Part shown: one piece after another, positions 15,687 to 23,121 of the stretch
How positions within the stretch are numbered: position 1 is the stretch's first letter
Layout: every line of letters begins with the position of its first letter
Assembly: GCA_028866775.1 (NCBI GenBank)
Contig: JAGWHK010000003.1
Coordinates: 124,001-188,000 of the forward strand
Reading direction: 5' to 3'
From: Microcaldota archaeon
Lineage (GTDB): Archaea > Micrarchaeota > Micrarchaeia > Micrarchaeales > Micrarchaeaceae
DNA: 64,000 bases
Made by a program: the position numbers and the translations under genes
The notes under the pieces: model-generated
The model's database searches: none
Told to the model about the DNA's origin: nothing
Seen by the model: the letters and a program-made list of their open reading frames with translations, nothing else

Positions 15687-16615
15687 ACACACTATACATT
15701 CTGAATCACGTCGTGTTCTCGGTATTCATGACCCTGCTCTTGGTGGAAGGGGGCTTTGCGATAACAGCGCTGGTCGCGTACGAGAAGTACAAGGAAAGGC
15801 TCATGAGTTACATAACGCCGATCTGGGAGGTCACTGGGACATTCGCGGTCTTCTACGTGGTCAATTTTGAGGCAACATTCCCGAAACTCCTCGGAGTTGT
15901 CGGCACGCTTTATGCCCTCCCGTTACTGGTGGCCGCCGCGCTCATAATATTGAGGAACGTCTTCCTGATACATGGAGAGTATCAGGGCGATGTGGGCAGG
16001 GAGGCAAGGTATCTGAAAATATACGCGCTGTCGACAGTCGTGGCGCTGGTCATACTGCTCTCGGTACTGAGCTCCGCCATTACGGGCGCCGGAATAAACA
16101 CGACGGCCGTGACAGCCTCATTGGCGATGTACCTGAACCCATTCAACTTGATCGCGATCGCCTCTGCGCTCCTTGTATCGTTGTCTCTCGCGATCGGGAT
16201 ATTCAGGATCGGGAATCTCGACAGGCTTGGATGGCTGCCGCTGGCACTTGCGTTTGCGCTATTTTACATCGGAATTGCGGCATTTGCCCCATCGTTGTCT
16301 GCGAATCTTGGTGCATTTGTAGGGTTCATAGCCGCATTCGTCATCTTGGTTGCGGTTCTGGGGATTCTCCAAGCTAGGAGTTGGAAGCATTCAGGAAAGT
16401 TATCGGTATTCGCTGTGCTTTTCGCCATTGGGCTGGTAGGTATGATTGAGTACCCCTACATCTTCGGCTCGGCTGATATAAATGCGTACCTCAACAGCTC
16501 TGCACTGGCTGGACCCATAGTTACCATAACATTGGTGGGCGGGTCGATTGTGGCCGCATCGCTTGCCTACCTGATATACATCAGCTACCTGCGCAGAGGA
16601 GCTTATGAGGATTAA
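15683..16615 (+). CDS. cydB: Cytochrome bd quinol oxidase subunit II
   Basis: 310 residues, with about eight to nine membrane helices. The N-terminus (LNHVVFSVFMTLLLVEGGFAI) and the segment ILRNVFLIHGEY are typical of archaeal and short bacterial CydB. The ATGA overlap with cydA shows translational coupling. Subunit II stabilises the heme-bearing subunit I. No cydX or cydDC genes are nearby. Confidence 0.88.
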   Translation: MNTLYILNHVVFSVFMTLLLVEGGFAITALVAYEKYKERLMSYITPIWEVTGTFAVFYVVNFEATFPKLLGVVGTLYALPLLVAAALIILRNVFLIHGEYQGDVGREARYLKIYALSTVVALVILLSVLSSAITGAGINTTAVTASLAMYLNPFNLIAIASALLVSLSLAIGIFRIGNLDRLGWLPLALAFALFYIGIAAFAPSLSANLGAFVGFIAAFVILVAVLGILQARSWKHSGKLSVFAVLFAIGLVGMIEYPYIFGSADINAYLNSSALAGPIVTITLVGGSIVAASLAYLIYISYLRRGAYED

Positions 16616-16682
16616 ACTAGCTTCGCGATCCTCAGAAAGTTGGTAAAGAGTTGCCTGCCGTTTTTCTCTTATTCAGCAAGGA

Positions 16683-16755
16683 TGCGACCGCCGGGATTTG
16701 AACCCGGGTTTACGCCTTGGAAGGGCGTAGTCCTACCAGGCTAGACTACAGTCGC
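16683..16755 (-). tRNA. tRNA-Gly(UCC)
   Basis: A complete cloverleaf without intron: acceptor GCGACUG/CGGUCGC, D-stem GUCU/GGAC (with one G-U), anticodon stem ACGCC/GGCGU with loop CUUCCAA (anticodon UCC), T-arm CCGGG-UUCAAAU-CCCGG, discriminator A. CCA is not encoded. A TATA box lies about 32 bases upstream. Confidence 0.95.
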
Positions 16756-16780
16756 GCAATTGATAGTTTATTCGTAGCAA

Positions 16781-16794
16781 ACTATATATATTAC
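16781..16794. promoter_or_regulatory. Shared TATA element between tRNA-Gly and the small gene at 16826
   Basis: ACTATATATATTAC is near-symmetric. Its centre is about 32 bases from the tRNA 5' end on one strand and about 39 from ATG 16826 on the other, so one element could serve both directions. Confidence 0.5.
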
Positions 16795-16825
16795 TTGGAG
16801 CGCTACAATTGCATAGAGTGTTCAA

Positions 16826-17026
16826 ATGGCAACTAAAAATTTTCTGGGCAGGGAAATACCGGTAGAGGGATCGAAGAATGGAGAGCTGAACCAGGCATTT
16901 TCCGGCACTAAGGGCGAGGTTGCGGCAAGCCATTTGAATAAGGTCGAGGCAGGACGCGCCGAACACCTTACGGTCCAAAGGCCTGCCATTCCGGTAGTGA
17001 GACAGCTTGAGCTACGATTGGAGTAA
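16826..17026 (+). CDS. Small hypothetical protein
   Basis: 66 residues (MATKNFLGREIPVEGSK...), hydrophilic, without membrane segment or cysteine. I recognise no family. The case for it rests on an ATG well placed behind a TATA element and an otherwise empty gap. It converges on the uS10 gene, and its stop lies in the T-rich terminator of that operon. It could be a small regulatory protein or a chance frame. Confidence 0.45.
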   Translation: MATKNFLGREIPVEGSKNGELNQAFSGTKGEVAASHLNKVEAGRAEHLTVQRPAIPVVRQLELRLE

Positions 17027-17043
17027 AAACTTAAAAAAGAAAG
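17025..17043 (-). terminator. T-rich terminator of the aEF1A-uS10 operon
   Basis: Just after the uS10 stop the minus strand reads CCTTTCTTTTTTAAGTTTTT, two T-runs of the kind that end archaeal transcripts. Confidence 0.5.
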
Positions 17044-17046
17044 GAA

Positions 17047-17355
17047 TCAGCCCGCGAGGCTGATCTCTATCTGGACTGTGTCCGGAACCCTTATCCTCAT
17101 TATCTGCTTGAGCGCCTGGTCTGTCCCGTCGACTATTATGAGCCTCTTGCTGACGCGCATCTCCCACCTTTCGTAGGTGTGGGATCCGTCGCCGCACGGG
17201 GTCTTCCTAGTAGTCTGTATTAGTTTCTTGGTCGGGAGCGGAATCGGGCCCTTGCACTTTATCCCTGCAGAGGCGGCTATCGTCTTTATCTGCTTGGCGA
17301 TGTCATCCACATCTGCGGGGGTGGTGCTTACGAGCTTGATTATCGCTTCCGACAT
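17047..17355 (-). CDS. rps10: Small ribosomal subunit protein uS10
   Basis: 102 residues, the archaeal length. It has the family motifs GPIPLPTKKLIQTTRKTPCG and SHTYERWEMRVSKRLI. uS10 sits in the 30S head. It lies 10 bases after aEF1A on the same strand, the classic tuf-rps10 pair of archaea, so expression should follow aEF1A. Confidence 0.97.
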   Translation of the reverse strand: MSEAIIKLVSTTPADVDDIAKQIKTIAASAGIKCKGPIPLPTKKLIQTTRKTPCGDGSHTYERWEMRVSKRLIIVDGTDQALKQIMRIRVPDTVQIEISLAG

Positions 17356-17365
17356 TCAAGACCTC

Positions 17366-18637
17366 TTATGCCCTTGGGGTGACTTCCAGGACAACTCCTG
17401 CCCCGACAGTCTCTCCCATGTCCCTGACCGCGAACCTCCCGAGCTGCGGGAAGTCGCTGTACTTCTCGACCACGAGCGGCTTCGTCGGCTTTATCTTGAC
17501 GATCGCAACGTCTCCGGTCTTGATTGTGGCAGGATTCTTCTCTGCCGTCTGACCGGTCTTGGGATCCTTCCTCTCAAGTATGTCCACTATCGTGCAGGCG
17601 AGCTGCGCGGTGTGGAAGTGGAATACGGGAGTGTAGCCCTTCGCTATCACGTTCTGGTGGTGCAGGACTATCATCTGGGCGGTGAACTCGGCGGCAACCT
17701 TTGGAGGGTTGCTTGCAGGTCCAACGACGTCTCCCCTCTTCATGTCCTTCTTCTCAACGCCCTTGATGTTGAAGCCTATGTTGTCTCCAGGCTCGGCCTT
17801 CTGCAGCTGCTTGTGGTGCATCTCAATGCTCTTGACCTCTGCCTTTGCGCCGCTCGGCATGACCACAACCTGGTCTCCGATCTTCAGAACGCCTGTCTCG
17901 ACCCTTCCTACCGGGACTGTTCCGAATCCTGAGATGGAGAACACGTCCTGTATCGGGAGCCTGAGCGGCTTGTCTGTCGGCTTCTCAGGGACCTTGAGCA
18001 GATCGAGAGCCTCCATGAGCGTAGGCCCTGTGTACCACGACATCTTGTCCGACTTCTTCTTTCCGGAGTTCGAACCCTCGAGTGCCGAGTATGGTATGAA
18101 TGGCACGTTGTCGAGCTTGAAGCCGAGCTGCTTGAGCAGGGCTGTGAGCTCTGTCTTGAGTGTGTCGTACTTCGCCTGCTTGAAGCCGTCCACGTCCATC
18201 TTGTTTATCGCAACGATCAGCTGCTTGACTCCGAGCACGTTTATCAGTATCAGGTGCTCCCTTGTCTGGGGCTTTATCCCCTCCTCAACGCTGCATACGA
18301 GGACAGCTGCGTCAGCCTGGCTTGCACCGGTAATCATGTTCTTGACGAAGTCCTTGTGGCCCGGTGCGTCTATGATCGTGAAGTAGTACTTGGAGGTCTC
18401 GAACTCCTTGTGGGCTATGTCTATCGTGATTCCACGCTCACGCTCCTCCTTGAGCTGGTCCATGACGAAGGCGAACTCGAATGTTGGCCTGTTGAACTGC
18501 TGGGTCAGCTCCTTGTATCTCTGGATATCACGGTCTGTTATCGCTCCAGATTCGTAAAGAAGTCTTCCGACTGTCGTAGACTTTCCGTGGTCGACGTGAC
18601 CAACGAATATCAGGTTCATGTGCGGCTTGTCTGCCAT
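17366..18637 (-). CDS. tuf: Translation elongation factor 1-alpha (aEF1A)
   Basis: 423 residues. Delivers aminoacyl-tRNA to the ribosome. G-domain motifs: GHVDHGKST (residues 11-19), the switch region with ERERGITIDIA, DAPGHKDF and NKMD. Domains 2 and 3 follow (ISGFGTVPVGRVETG, VGPASNPPKVA). ATG 18637 has a GGTGA ribosome-binding site 5 bases upstream. First gene of the operon with uS10. Confidence 0.98.
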   Translation of the reverse strand: MADKPHMNLIFVGHVDHGKSTTVGRLLYESGAITDRDIQRYKELTQQFNRPTFEFAFVMDQLKEERERGITIDIAHKEFETSKYYFTIIDAPGHKDFVKNMITGASQADAAVLVCSVEEGIKPQTREHLILINVLGVKQLIVAINKMDVDGFKQAKYDTLKTELTALLKQLGFKLDNVPFIPYSALEGSNSGKKKSDKMSWYTGPTLMEALDLLKVPEKPTDKPLRLPIQDVFSISGFGTVPVGRVETGVLKIGDQVVVMPSGAKAEVKSIEMHHKQLQKAEPGDNIGFNIKGVEKKDMKRGDVVGPASNPPKVAAEFTAQMIVLHHQNVIAKGYTPVFHFHTAQLACTIVDILERKDPKTGQTAEKNPATIKTGDVAIVKIKPTKPLVVEKYSDFPQLGRFAVRDMGETVGAGVVLEVTPRA

Positions 18638-18731
18638 AATTTCACCGATTTAGCATTAAACTATTGATTTGCCAGACGGAAAAAGAAGCTAACTGCTATC
18701 CCCGTATGACTGTGCATATATCACCGGCTAA

Positions 18732-18788
18732 GATATAAATATCTATGCTTAAGCTACCGATAGGACCGAGGTTAGGTATATATATTAC
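18732..18788. promoter_or_regulatory. Cluster of AT-rich palindromes in the tuf divergent promoter region
   Basis: The 180-base gap between aEF1A and the gene at 18818 holds several TATA-like inverted repeats: GATATAAATATC (18732-18743), GCTTAAGC soon after it, and AGGTATATATATTACCT (18774-18790). The last is centred about 36 bases before ATG 18818. They could be paired promoters or operator sites; I see no RNA gene here. Confidence 0.4.
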
Positions 18789-18817
18789 CTGGGGCGGAAG
18801 TATAAAACGTGGTATTA

Positions 18818-19141
18818 ATGCAGAAGGACGATGTCTTTGTGGTTATCGATGCCACTCCAAACCTGCAGGCAAGGGGCCGGATGGAGAGGTACGTGGCGGT
18901 CAGGGCACCCAGGCATCTTGCCGAGGACCATGAATTCCTCAGAAGGCGTGCAGCGAACAACGGCAGGGCGTCTACGGCAGTATTCCTTGACGCACCGAAG
19001 AAGCATGATATAGGCGCTGTGCTTGAGATAAACTATGTGAGGGAGACAATCGAGCGCGAGCGACGCCTCCTTCGCAGGGTGCAGAGCGATAAGATTCCCG
19101 AAGAACCTGGCACAAAGACAAAACTGCCTGCGATAACTTAA
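18818..19141 (+). CDS. Hypothetical protein
   Basis: 107 residues. The ATG at 18818 gives MQKDDVFVVIDATPN; a GTG nine bases earlier is less likely. The N-terminus looks like one or two beta strands (DVFVVIDATPNLQ, RYVAVRAP), followed by a highly basic and acidic helical half (RETIERERRLLRRVQ). No family recognised. It ends 35 bases before the ABC ATPase gene and could lead that operon. Confidence 0.6.
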   Translation: MQKDDVFVVIDATPNLQARGRMERYVAVRAPRHLAEDHEFLRRRAANNGRASTAVFLDAPKKHDIGAVLEINYVRETIERERRLLRRVQSDKIPEEPGTKTKLPAIT

Positions 19142-19176
19142 TAAGCTTCTGCAGCCATCATCTGGTGGGTCATAGA

Positions 19177-20169
19177 GTGCCGGATTCAGCTATAGCAGTA
19201 AAAGGTCTGGTCAAAAAGTATGGGAACTTCACTGCCGTTGATAAGGTATCATTCAATGTCGGGGAGGGGGAGATATTCGGGCTTCTGGGCCCAAACGGTG
19301 CCGGGAAAACCACAACCATTTCTGTGCTTTCTACTATAATCAGCCTTACCTCTGGGTCAGCTGCAGTGTTCGGCAATGATGTGGACAGAAACAGGGATGC
19401 TGTGAGATCCATGATTGGGATGGTCTTCCAGGATCCCAGCTTGGACGACGAGCTCACAGGAAGGGAGAACCTGGACCTGCATGCCAGATTCTATGGCGTG
19501 AAGGGTGAAGAGAAAAAGAGGGCGATAGGAGAGGTCCTGAAGCTGGTGGAGCTTGGTGCGTATGCGGACAAGCAGGTCAGATCGTATTCTGGGGGGATGA
19601 AGAGGAGACTCGAAATAGCGAGGGGTTTCATCCACAAGCCAAGGCTGCTCTTCCTTGACGAGCCAACCATAGGGCTCGACCCGCAGACCAGGAGAAAGAT
19701 CTGGGACTACATAAAGATGCTGAACGAGAGGGAGAGGCTCACGATAATAATAACCACGCATTACATGGAGGAGGCGGACGAGCTCTGCGATCGGATTGGG
19801 ATTATAGACCATGGAAAGATAATCGCGCTAAACACTCCGGAGAAACTCAAGGACTCGCTTGGCGGCGATGTGATCAGGATTGGGACCCCTGCCCCAGGCA
19901 AGCTTGCCTCAATACTGAAGAAGAGGAAATTCGGCATGCGCGTTAAGGAATATGGAGGCGACGCGGTGGAGATCACTGTGAGGGATGGCAGCGCCCTGCT
20001 GCCCAGGATCATAGCGCTGGCCGAGAAGGGAAAGATCGATGTTGAATACAGCACCATAAAGAGGCCAACCCTGGAGGACGTATTCATAAGCCTCACCGGA
20101 AAGGCGATCAGGGAGGAAGAGGGCGACGCGAACACCGCAATGATGCGGAGGTTCATGGGGAGAAGGTAA
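19177..20169 (+). CDS. ABC transporter ATP-binding protein (DrrA-like exporter)
   Basis: About 330 residues. Walker A GPNGAGKTTT, Q-loop MVFQDPSLDDELT, signature SYSGGMKRRLEIA, Walker B LLFLDEPTIGLD, D-loop and H-loop TTHYMEE are all present. The C-terminal extension (GDVIRIGTP..., TLEDVFISLTGKAIREEE) is the DrrA/ABC-2 type. It pairs with the permease directly downstream to export drugs, lipids or glycans. The start is probably GTG 19177, eight bases after a GGTGG site; GTG 19165 is the alternative. Its TAA overlaps the permease ATG by one base. Confidence 0.93.
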   Translation: MPDSAIAVKGLVKKYGNFTAVDKVSFNVGEGEIFGLLGPNGAGKTTTISVLSTIISLTSGSAAVFGNDVDRNRDAVRSMIGMVFQDPSLDDELTGRENLDLHARFYGVKGEEKKRAIGEVLKLVELGAYADKQVRSYSGGMKRRLEIARGFIHKPRLLFLDEPTIGLDPQTRRKIWDYIKMLNERERLTIIITTHYMEEADELCDRIGIIDHGKIIALNTPEKLKDSLGGDVIRIGTPAPGKLASILKKRKFGMRVKEYGGDAVEITVRDGSALLPRIIALAEKGKIDVEYSTIKRPTLEDVFISLTGKAIREEEGDANTAMMRRFMGRR

Positions 20170-20942
20170 TGGCGAGCACGATCGACACGATATATGCACT
20201 CTGGCTCAGGGAGATAAAGCGTTACCTGAAGTCGAAGTCCCGAGTGGTCGGAAGCGGAGGCCAGCCGCTGATATGGCTGGCCCTCTTCGGCGTTGGCTTC
20301 GGCTCTGTCTTCACGCTTGCGGGAGGGGCAAGTTACCTAACGTTCATGGCACCGGGGATAATGGGCATGACGCTGTTGTTCAGCTCAATATTCTCAGGAG
20401 TCAACGTGATTTGGGACAAGCAGTTCGGATTCATGAAGGAGATACTCGTCGCCCCGGTCTCGAGGGTCGGCATAGTCTTGGGGAAGATAGCAGGCAGCGC
20501 AAGCATCGCGATGATGAACACGATCATCGTGCTGATCATAATAGTCATCTTCGGGGTACTGCCATTATCTCACATAACCGTCCCTTCTGTCGTCCTTACT
20601 CTTATATTCATGGCGCTCATATCCTTTGTGTTCATATCGATAGGGCTCCTGATCGCCTCCACCGTCAACAATGTTGAGGGCTTCCAGGTGATAATAAACT
20701 TCCTTGTAATGCCGCTCTTCTTCCTCTCCGGAGCGATATTCCCGATAACATCAAAGACCCCGATCTGGATGCAGGCGATCTCCGTGATAGACCCGCTCAG
20801 GTACGGGGTCGACGGGATGCGCTCGGCCCTGCTCGGGACAGGAGGAAGCGTTATATATCTGGACCTGGCCATAATGTTTGTGGTTGCTGTCGCATTCGTG
20901 CTTGTTGCCGACTGGGCGTTCAAGCGCATGCAGGCGAAGTAG
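20169..20942 (+). CDS. ABC-2 type transporter permease
   Basis: 257 residues, six membrane helices, with the ABC-2 signature near the C-terminal half (VMPLFFLSGAIFPI then WMQAISVIDPLRYGVDGMR). The N-terminal amphipathic part (LWLREIKRYLKSKSR) is also typical of DrrB-like permeases. It forms the transmembrane half of the exporter with the ATPase upstream, to which it is translationally coupled by a TAATG overlap. Substrate cannot be read from the sequence. Confidence 0.92.
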   Translation: MASTIDTIYALWLREIKRYLKSKSRVVGSGGQPLIWLALFGVGFGSVFTLAGGASYLTFMAPGIMGMTLLFSSIFSGVNVIWDKQFGFMKEILVAPVSRVGIVLGKIAGSASIAMMNTIIVLIIIVIFGVLPLSHITVPSVVLTLIFMALISFVFISIGLLIASTVNNVEGFQVIINFLVMPLFFLSGAIFPITSKTPIWMQAISVIDPLRYGVDGMRSALLGTGGSVIYLDLAIMFVVAVAFVLVADWAFKRMQAK

Positions 20943-20946
20943 CCGC

Positions 20947-21330
20947 ATGGGTGTCGGGATGGTGAACATGTTGGCCGAAGGTGAATCTGGTCTTAGCAAC
21001 TTGCCAGACCGGAGGATGGTCAGGAAAGAGATCGCGAACGTTCTTAGGAGGTTGCGTAGAAACAAGGAAGACGGCGAGTTGGTTCTGGTTCCAAAACTGG
21101 ACCCTATCCCCCAGAAGACGAGGATTCACGCTTATACTGTGACTCATGAGCCGTTCTACGTTGTCCCAAAGGTGCTGATTCATCCAGACTACAACCCCAA
21201 GGTCCAAAAGAAAGCGTCCGGTTCTCTGGTCCGCAAGGTGCAGGCAACCCCTCCTGACTACGATGAGATAATCAGGCAGTGCAAGGAGAAGAGCGCGGCC
21301 TCCCCAAAGGGGCATGCCCAAAAGCAATAA
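20947..21330 (+). CDS. Hypothetical protein downstream of the ABC exporter
   Basis: About 127 residues from ATG 20947, four bases after the permease stop; ATGs at 20959 and 20968 are also in frame. Hydrophilic and basic, with a central block PKLDPIPQKTRIHAYTV and PPDYDEIIRQCKEKS. No membrane segment, no family recognised. The tight spacing suggests cotranscription with the exporter. Confidence 0.6.
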   Translation: MGVGMVNMLAEGESGLSNLPDRRMVRKEIANVLRRLRRNKEDGELVLVPKLDPIPQKTRIHAYTVTHEPFYVVPKVLIHPDYNPKVQKKASGSLVRKVQATPPDYDEIIRQCKEKSAASPKGHAQKQ

Positions 21331-21360
21331 AAGCGCTCTCTCCACAACTGCAGTGATTGG

Positions 21361-22035
21361 ATGGAGGTCCTGAAGCCGGCGCTGGCCGCTGCAATTTTCT
21401 TCTTCCTTACAATATGCTTTAGCTACTACTTCAACCCTGCGATTCCCCATTCCATCTCGCTTGCCGGGTGGTCTGTCACCATCGGCGCAGAGGCGCAATA
21501 CTTCATAAGCTCACCATTCAACATCCAGACGGAGGGCAGCCCAGTCTATAACCTGTATCTACCTACAGTCCTGATATTCCTGTTGGGCCTATACCTGAAG
21601 AACCTCAACAAGGCCTTCCAGGAGAAGTGCAGCCTCAGGGCGGTGTTCATAATGGCGATAGCGGCGAGCTACGTAAAGTCGCTGGGTTCCATGCTCTACT
21701 ACAGGGGTTACTCCGACTTCGGAATAAGCCTCGGCACATCGATAATAACGCTGAGCTTCCTGGTGGCGTTCCTAATATCCCTGGAGGTCTACATAGAGAG
21801 GAAGGAGCGATTCGACCATCTATACGGCCACTTCATGTTCGCGCTGCTCTCCTCGCTGGTGCTGCTTCTAGGGATGCTTATCTTCTTCTCGTTCTTCTCG
21901 ACCTCCAGCTTCATAGTGCATGCGATGGGGCTCACCGCCTTCATGGCCATGTTCGTGCCATTCTATGAGCGGGCCAACATAGCCAGGTTCATGAGGGAGG
22001 AGGGGCAGGAGGCCTTCGCGGTCACCGGAGCCTGA
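21361..22035 (+). CDS. Membrane protein of unknown function
   Basis: 224 residues with about five to six membrane helices (near 8-25, 64-80, 98-115, 122-145, 155-182 and 187-203). A long first extracellular loop (SLAGWSVTIGAEAQYFISS...) and a charged cytoplasmic turn (EVYIERKERFDHLYGH) are notable. I recognise no family. It follows the previous gene by 30 bases and converges on eS1. Confidence 0.65.
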   Translation: MEVLKPALAAAIFFFLTICFSYYFNPAIPHSISLAGWSVTIGAEAQYFISSPFNIQTEGSPVYNLYLPTVLIFLLGLYLKNLNKAFQEKCSLRAVFIMAIAASYVKSLGSMLYYRGYSDFGISLGTSIITLSFLVAFLISLEVYIERKERFDHLYGHFMFALLSSLVLLLGMLIFFSFFSTSSFIVHAMGLTAFMAMFVPFYERANIARFMREEGQEAFAVTGA

Positions 22036-22073
22036 AGCCTCCGGCTGGGAGTCAAAGATATATGATGGGCGCT

Positions 22074-22643
22074 TTACTGCTTCACTTCCAGCGCCCTTAC
22101 CTCGATCTTGCTTATCGGGGTTATGTGGCGCAGCTGCGCAGCCATCTCGGCCTGGAACTTGCCCTCTATTATAGAGTTTATCATATCAGTTGCGTTGGTC
22201 TCCTTGGCATAGGCGAGTGCGCGCTCGTTCATCTCCTCCCTTATGCCCCTTATCCTGCTGTGCGTTGACCTCTGCCTCGTTATGGCGAGCATCTTGAGCA
22301 CCATGCCTGTGCCGTCCTTGGATGAGACTGGAAGCACCGATGTGGCTATGCTCTTGTACCTCCTGACAAGCGACCTTATGTAGCTGTAGAGCAGGTTTAT
22401 CGACACCAGCTTGGTGTGAGCAGCAGATCCCTCAGCATCGACCACCTTGAGCACGACATTCGTGTAGGCGTGAGATGGGTTGTGAGTCAGAACATCCAGA
22501 CCGACCTCGATCTTGCGTCCCACCGCGGCCTTCTCGTCGTTGGCAGGCATCTCTCCTATTATTGCCTCGTTGAACTGCTTTGGTGCATGCACCGAGAACC
22601 ACTTCTTGAGCTTCCAGTTGTCTGACTTCTTTTGCGTTGCCAT
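22074..22643 (-). CDS. rps1e: Small ribosomal subunit protein eS1 (S3Ae)
   Basis: 189 residues. The opening KLKKWFSVHAPKQFNEAIIGE and the middle RRYKSIATSVLPVSSKDG are typical of archaeal S3Ae. This protein lies near the mRNA exit side of the 30S. Last gene of the valS-uS15-eS1 operon, four bases after uS15. Confidence 0.95.
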   Translation of the reverse strand: MATQKKSDNWKLKKWFSVHAPKQFNEAIIGEMPANDEKAAVGRKIEVGLDVLTHNPSHAYTNVVLKVVDAEGSAAHTKLVSINLLYSYIRSLVRRYKSIATSVLPVSSKDGTGMVLKMLAITRQRSTHSRIRGIREEMNERALAYAKETNATDMINSIIEGKFQAEMAAQLRHITPISKIEVRALEVKQ

Positions 22644-22647
22644 GCGA

Positions 22648-23109
22648 TCATCCTGTGTTCTTTATGAGCAGCTCGGCCTGCTTCGGGTCGTACCTCCAGC
22701 CGCTCGGCAGCTTGCCCTCCCGTATGTAGTACTTCGTGAGCCTCCATATCTTGGACTCGAGCCTCTTCATCCGCATACGGTTGTCGGTGTCGTGCTTGTT
22801 GGAGTTGAGATGCGAGTTTATGCTGACGGCCTTCTTCATGAGGTCCATCAGATCGTATGGGATCTGCGGCTTTGAGCCCTTCCCCTCTATGATCCTCGTA
22901 AGCGACTTGCCCATCGAGTGCTTTAGGTAGAGCACCTTGTGTTCGTCCTTGAGCCTTTGGCCTATCAGTGCCGGCTGCATGCCCTTAGCTGCCATCTCCT
23001 GTATGAGGGACTCGGTCTTGGCCCTGTCTACCTCGGGGGTTTCAAGGCCCTCCCTGACAGGCTTCCTGGACTTCGCCTTTCCGTGCTTCTTGGAATGCAT
23101 CCTGGCCAT
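22648..23109 (-). CDS. rps15: Small ribosomal subunit protein uS15
   Basis: About 153 residues, the long archaeal/eukaryal form with the N-terminal extension MARMHSKKHGKAKSRKP and the 16S-binding core LNSNKHDTDNRMRMKRLESKIWRLTKYY. I take ATG 23109 as start since this matches other archaeal uS15; two further ATGs (23115, 23118) lie just upstream. It follows valS closely. Confidence 0.95.
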   Translation of the reverse strand: MARMHSKKHGKAKSRKPVREGLETPEVDRAKTESLIQEMAAKGMQPALIGQRLKDEHKVLYLKHSMGKSLTRIIEGKGSKPQIPYDLMDLMKKAVSINSHLNSNKHDTDNRMRMKRLESKIWRLTKYYIREGKLPSGWRYDPKQAELLIKNTG

Positions 23110-23121
23110 TAGCATCACTAG

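Noticed and set aside
18040-18090. A GTTCGAACCCTCG-like string resembling a tRNA T-arm
   Set aside because: It lies inside the aEF1A coding sequence, and no acceptor, D or anticodon arm can be built around it.
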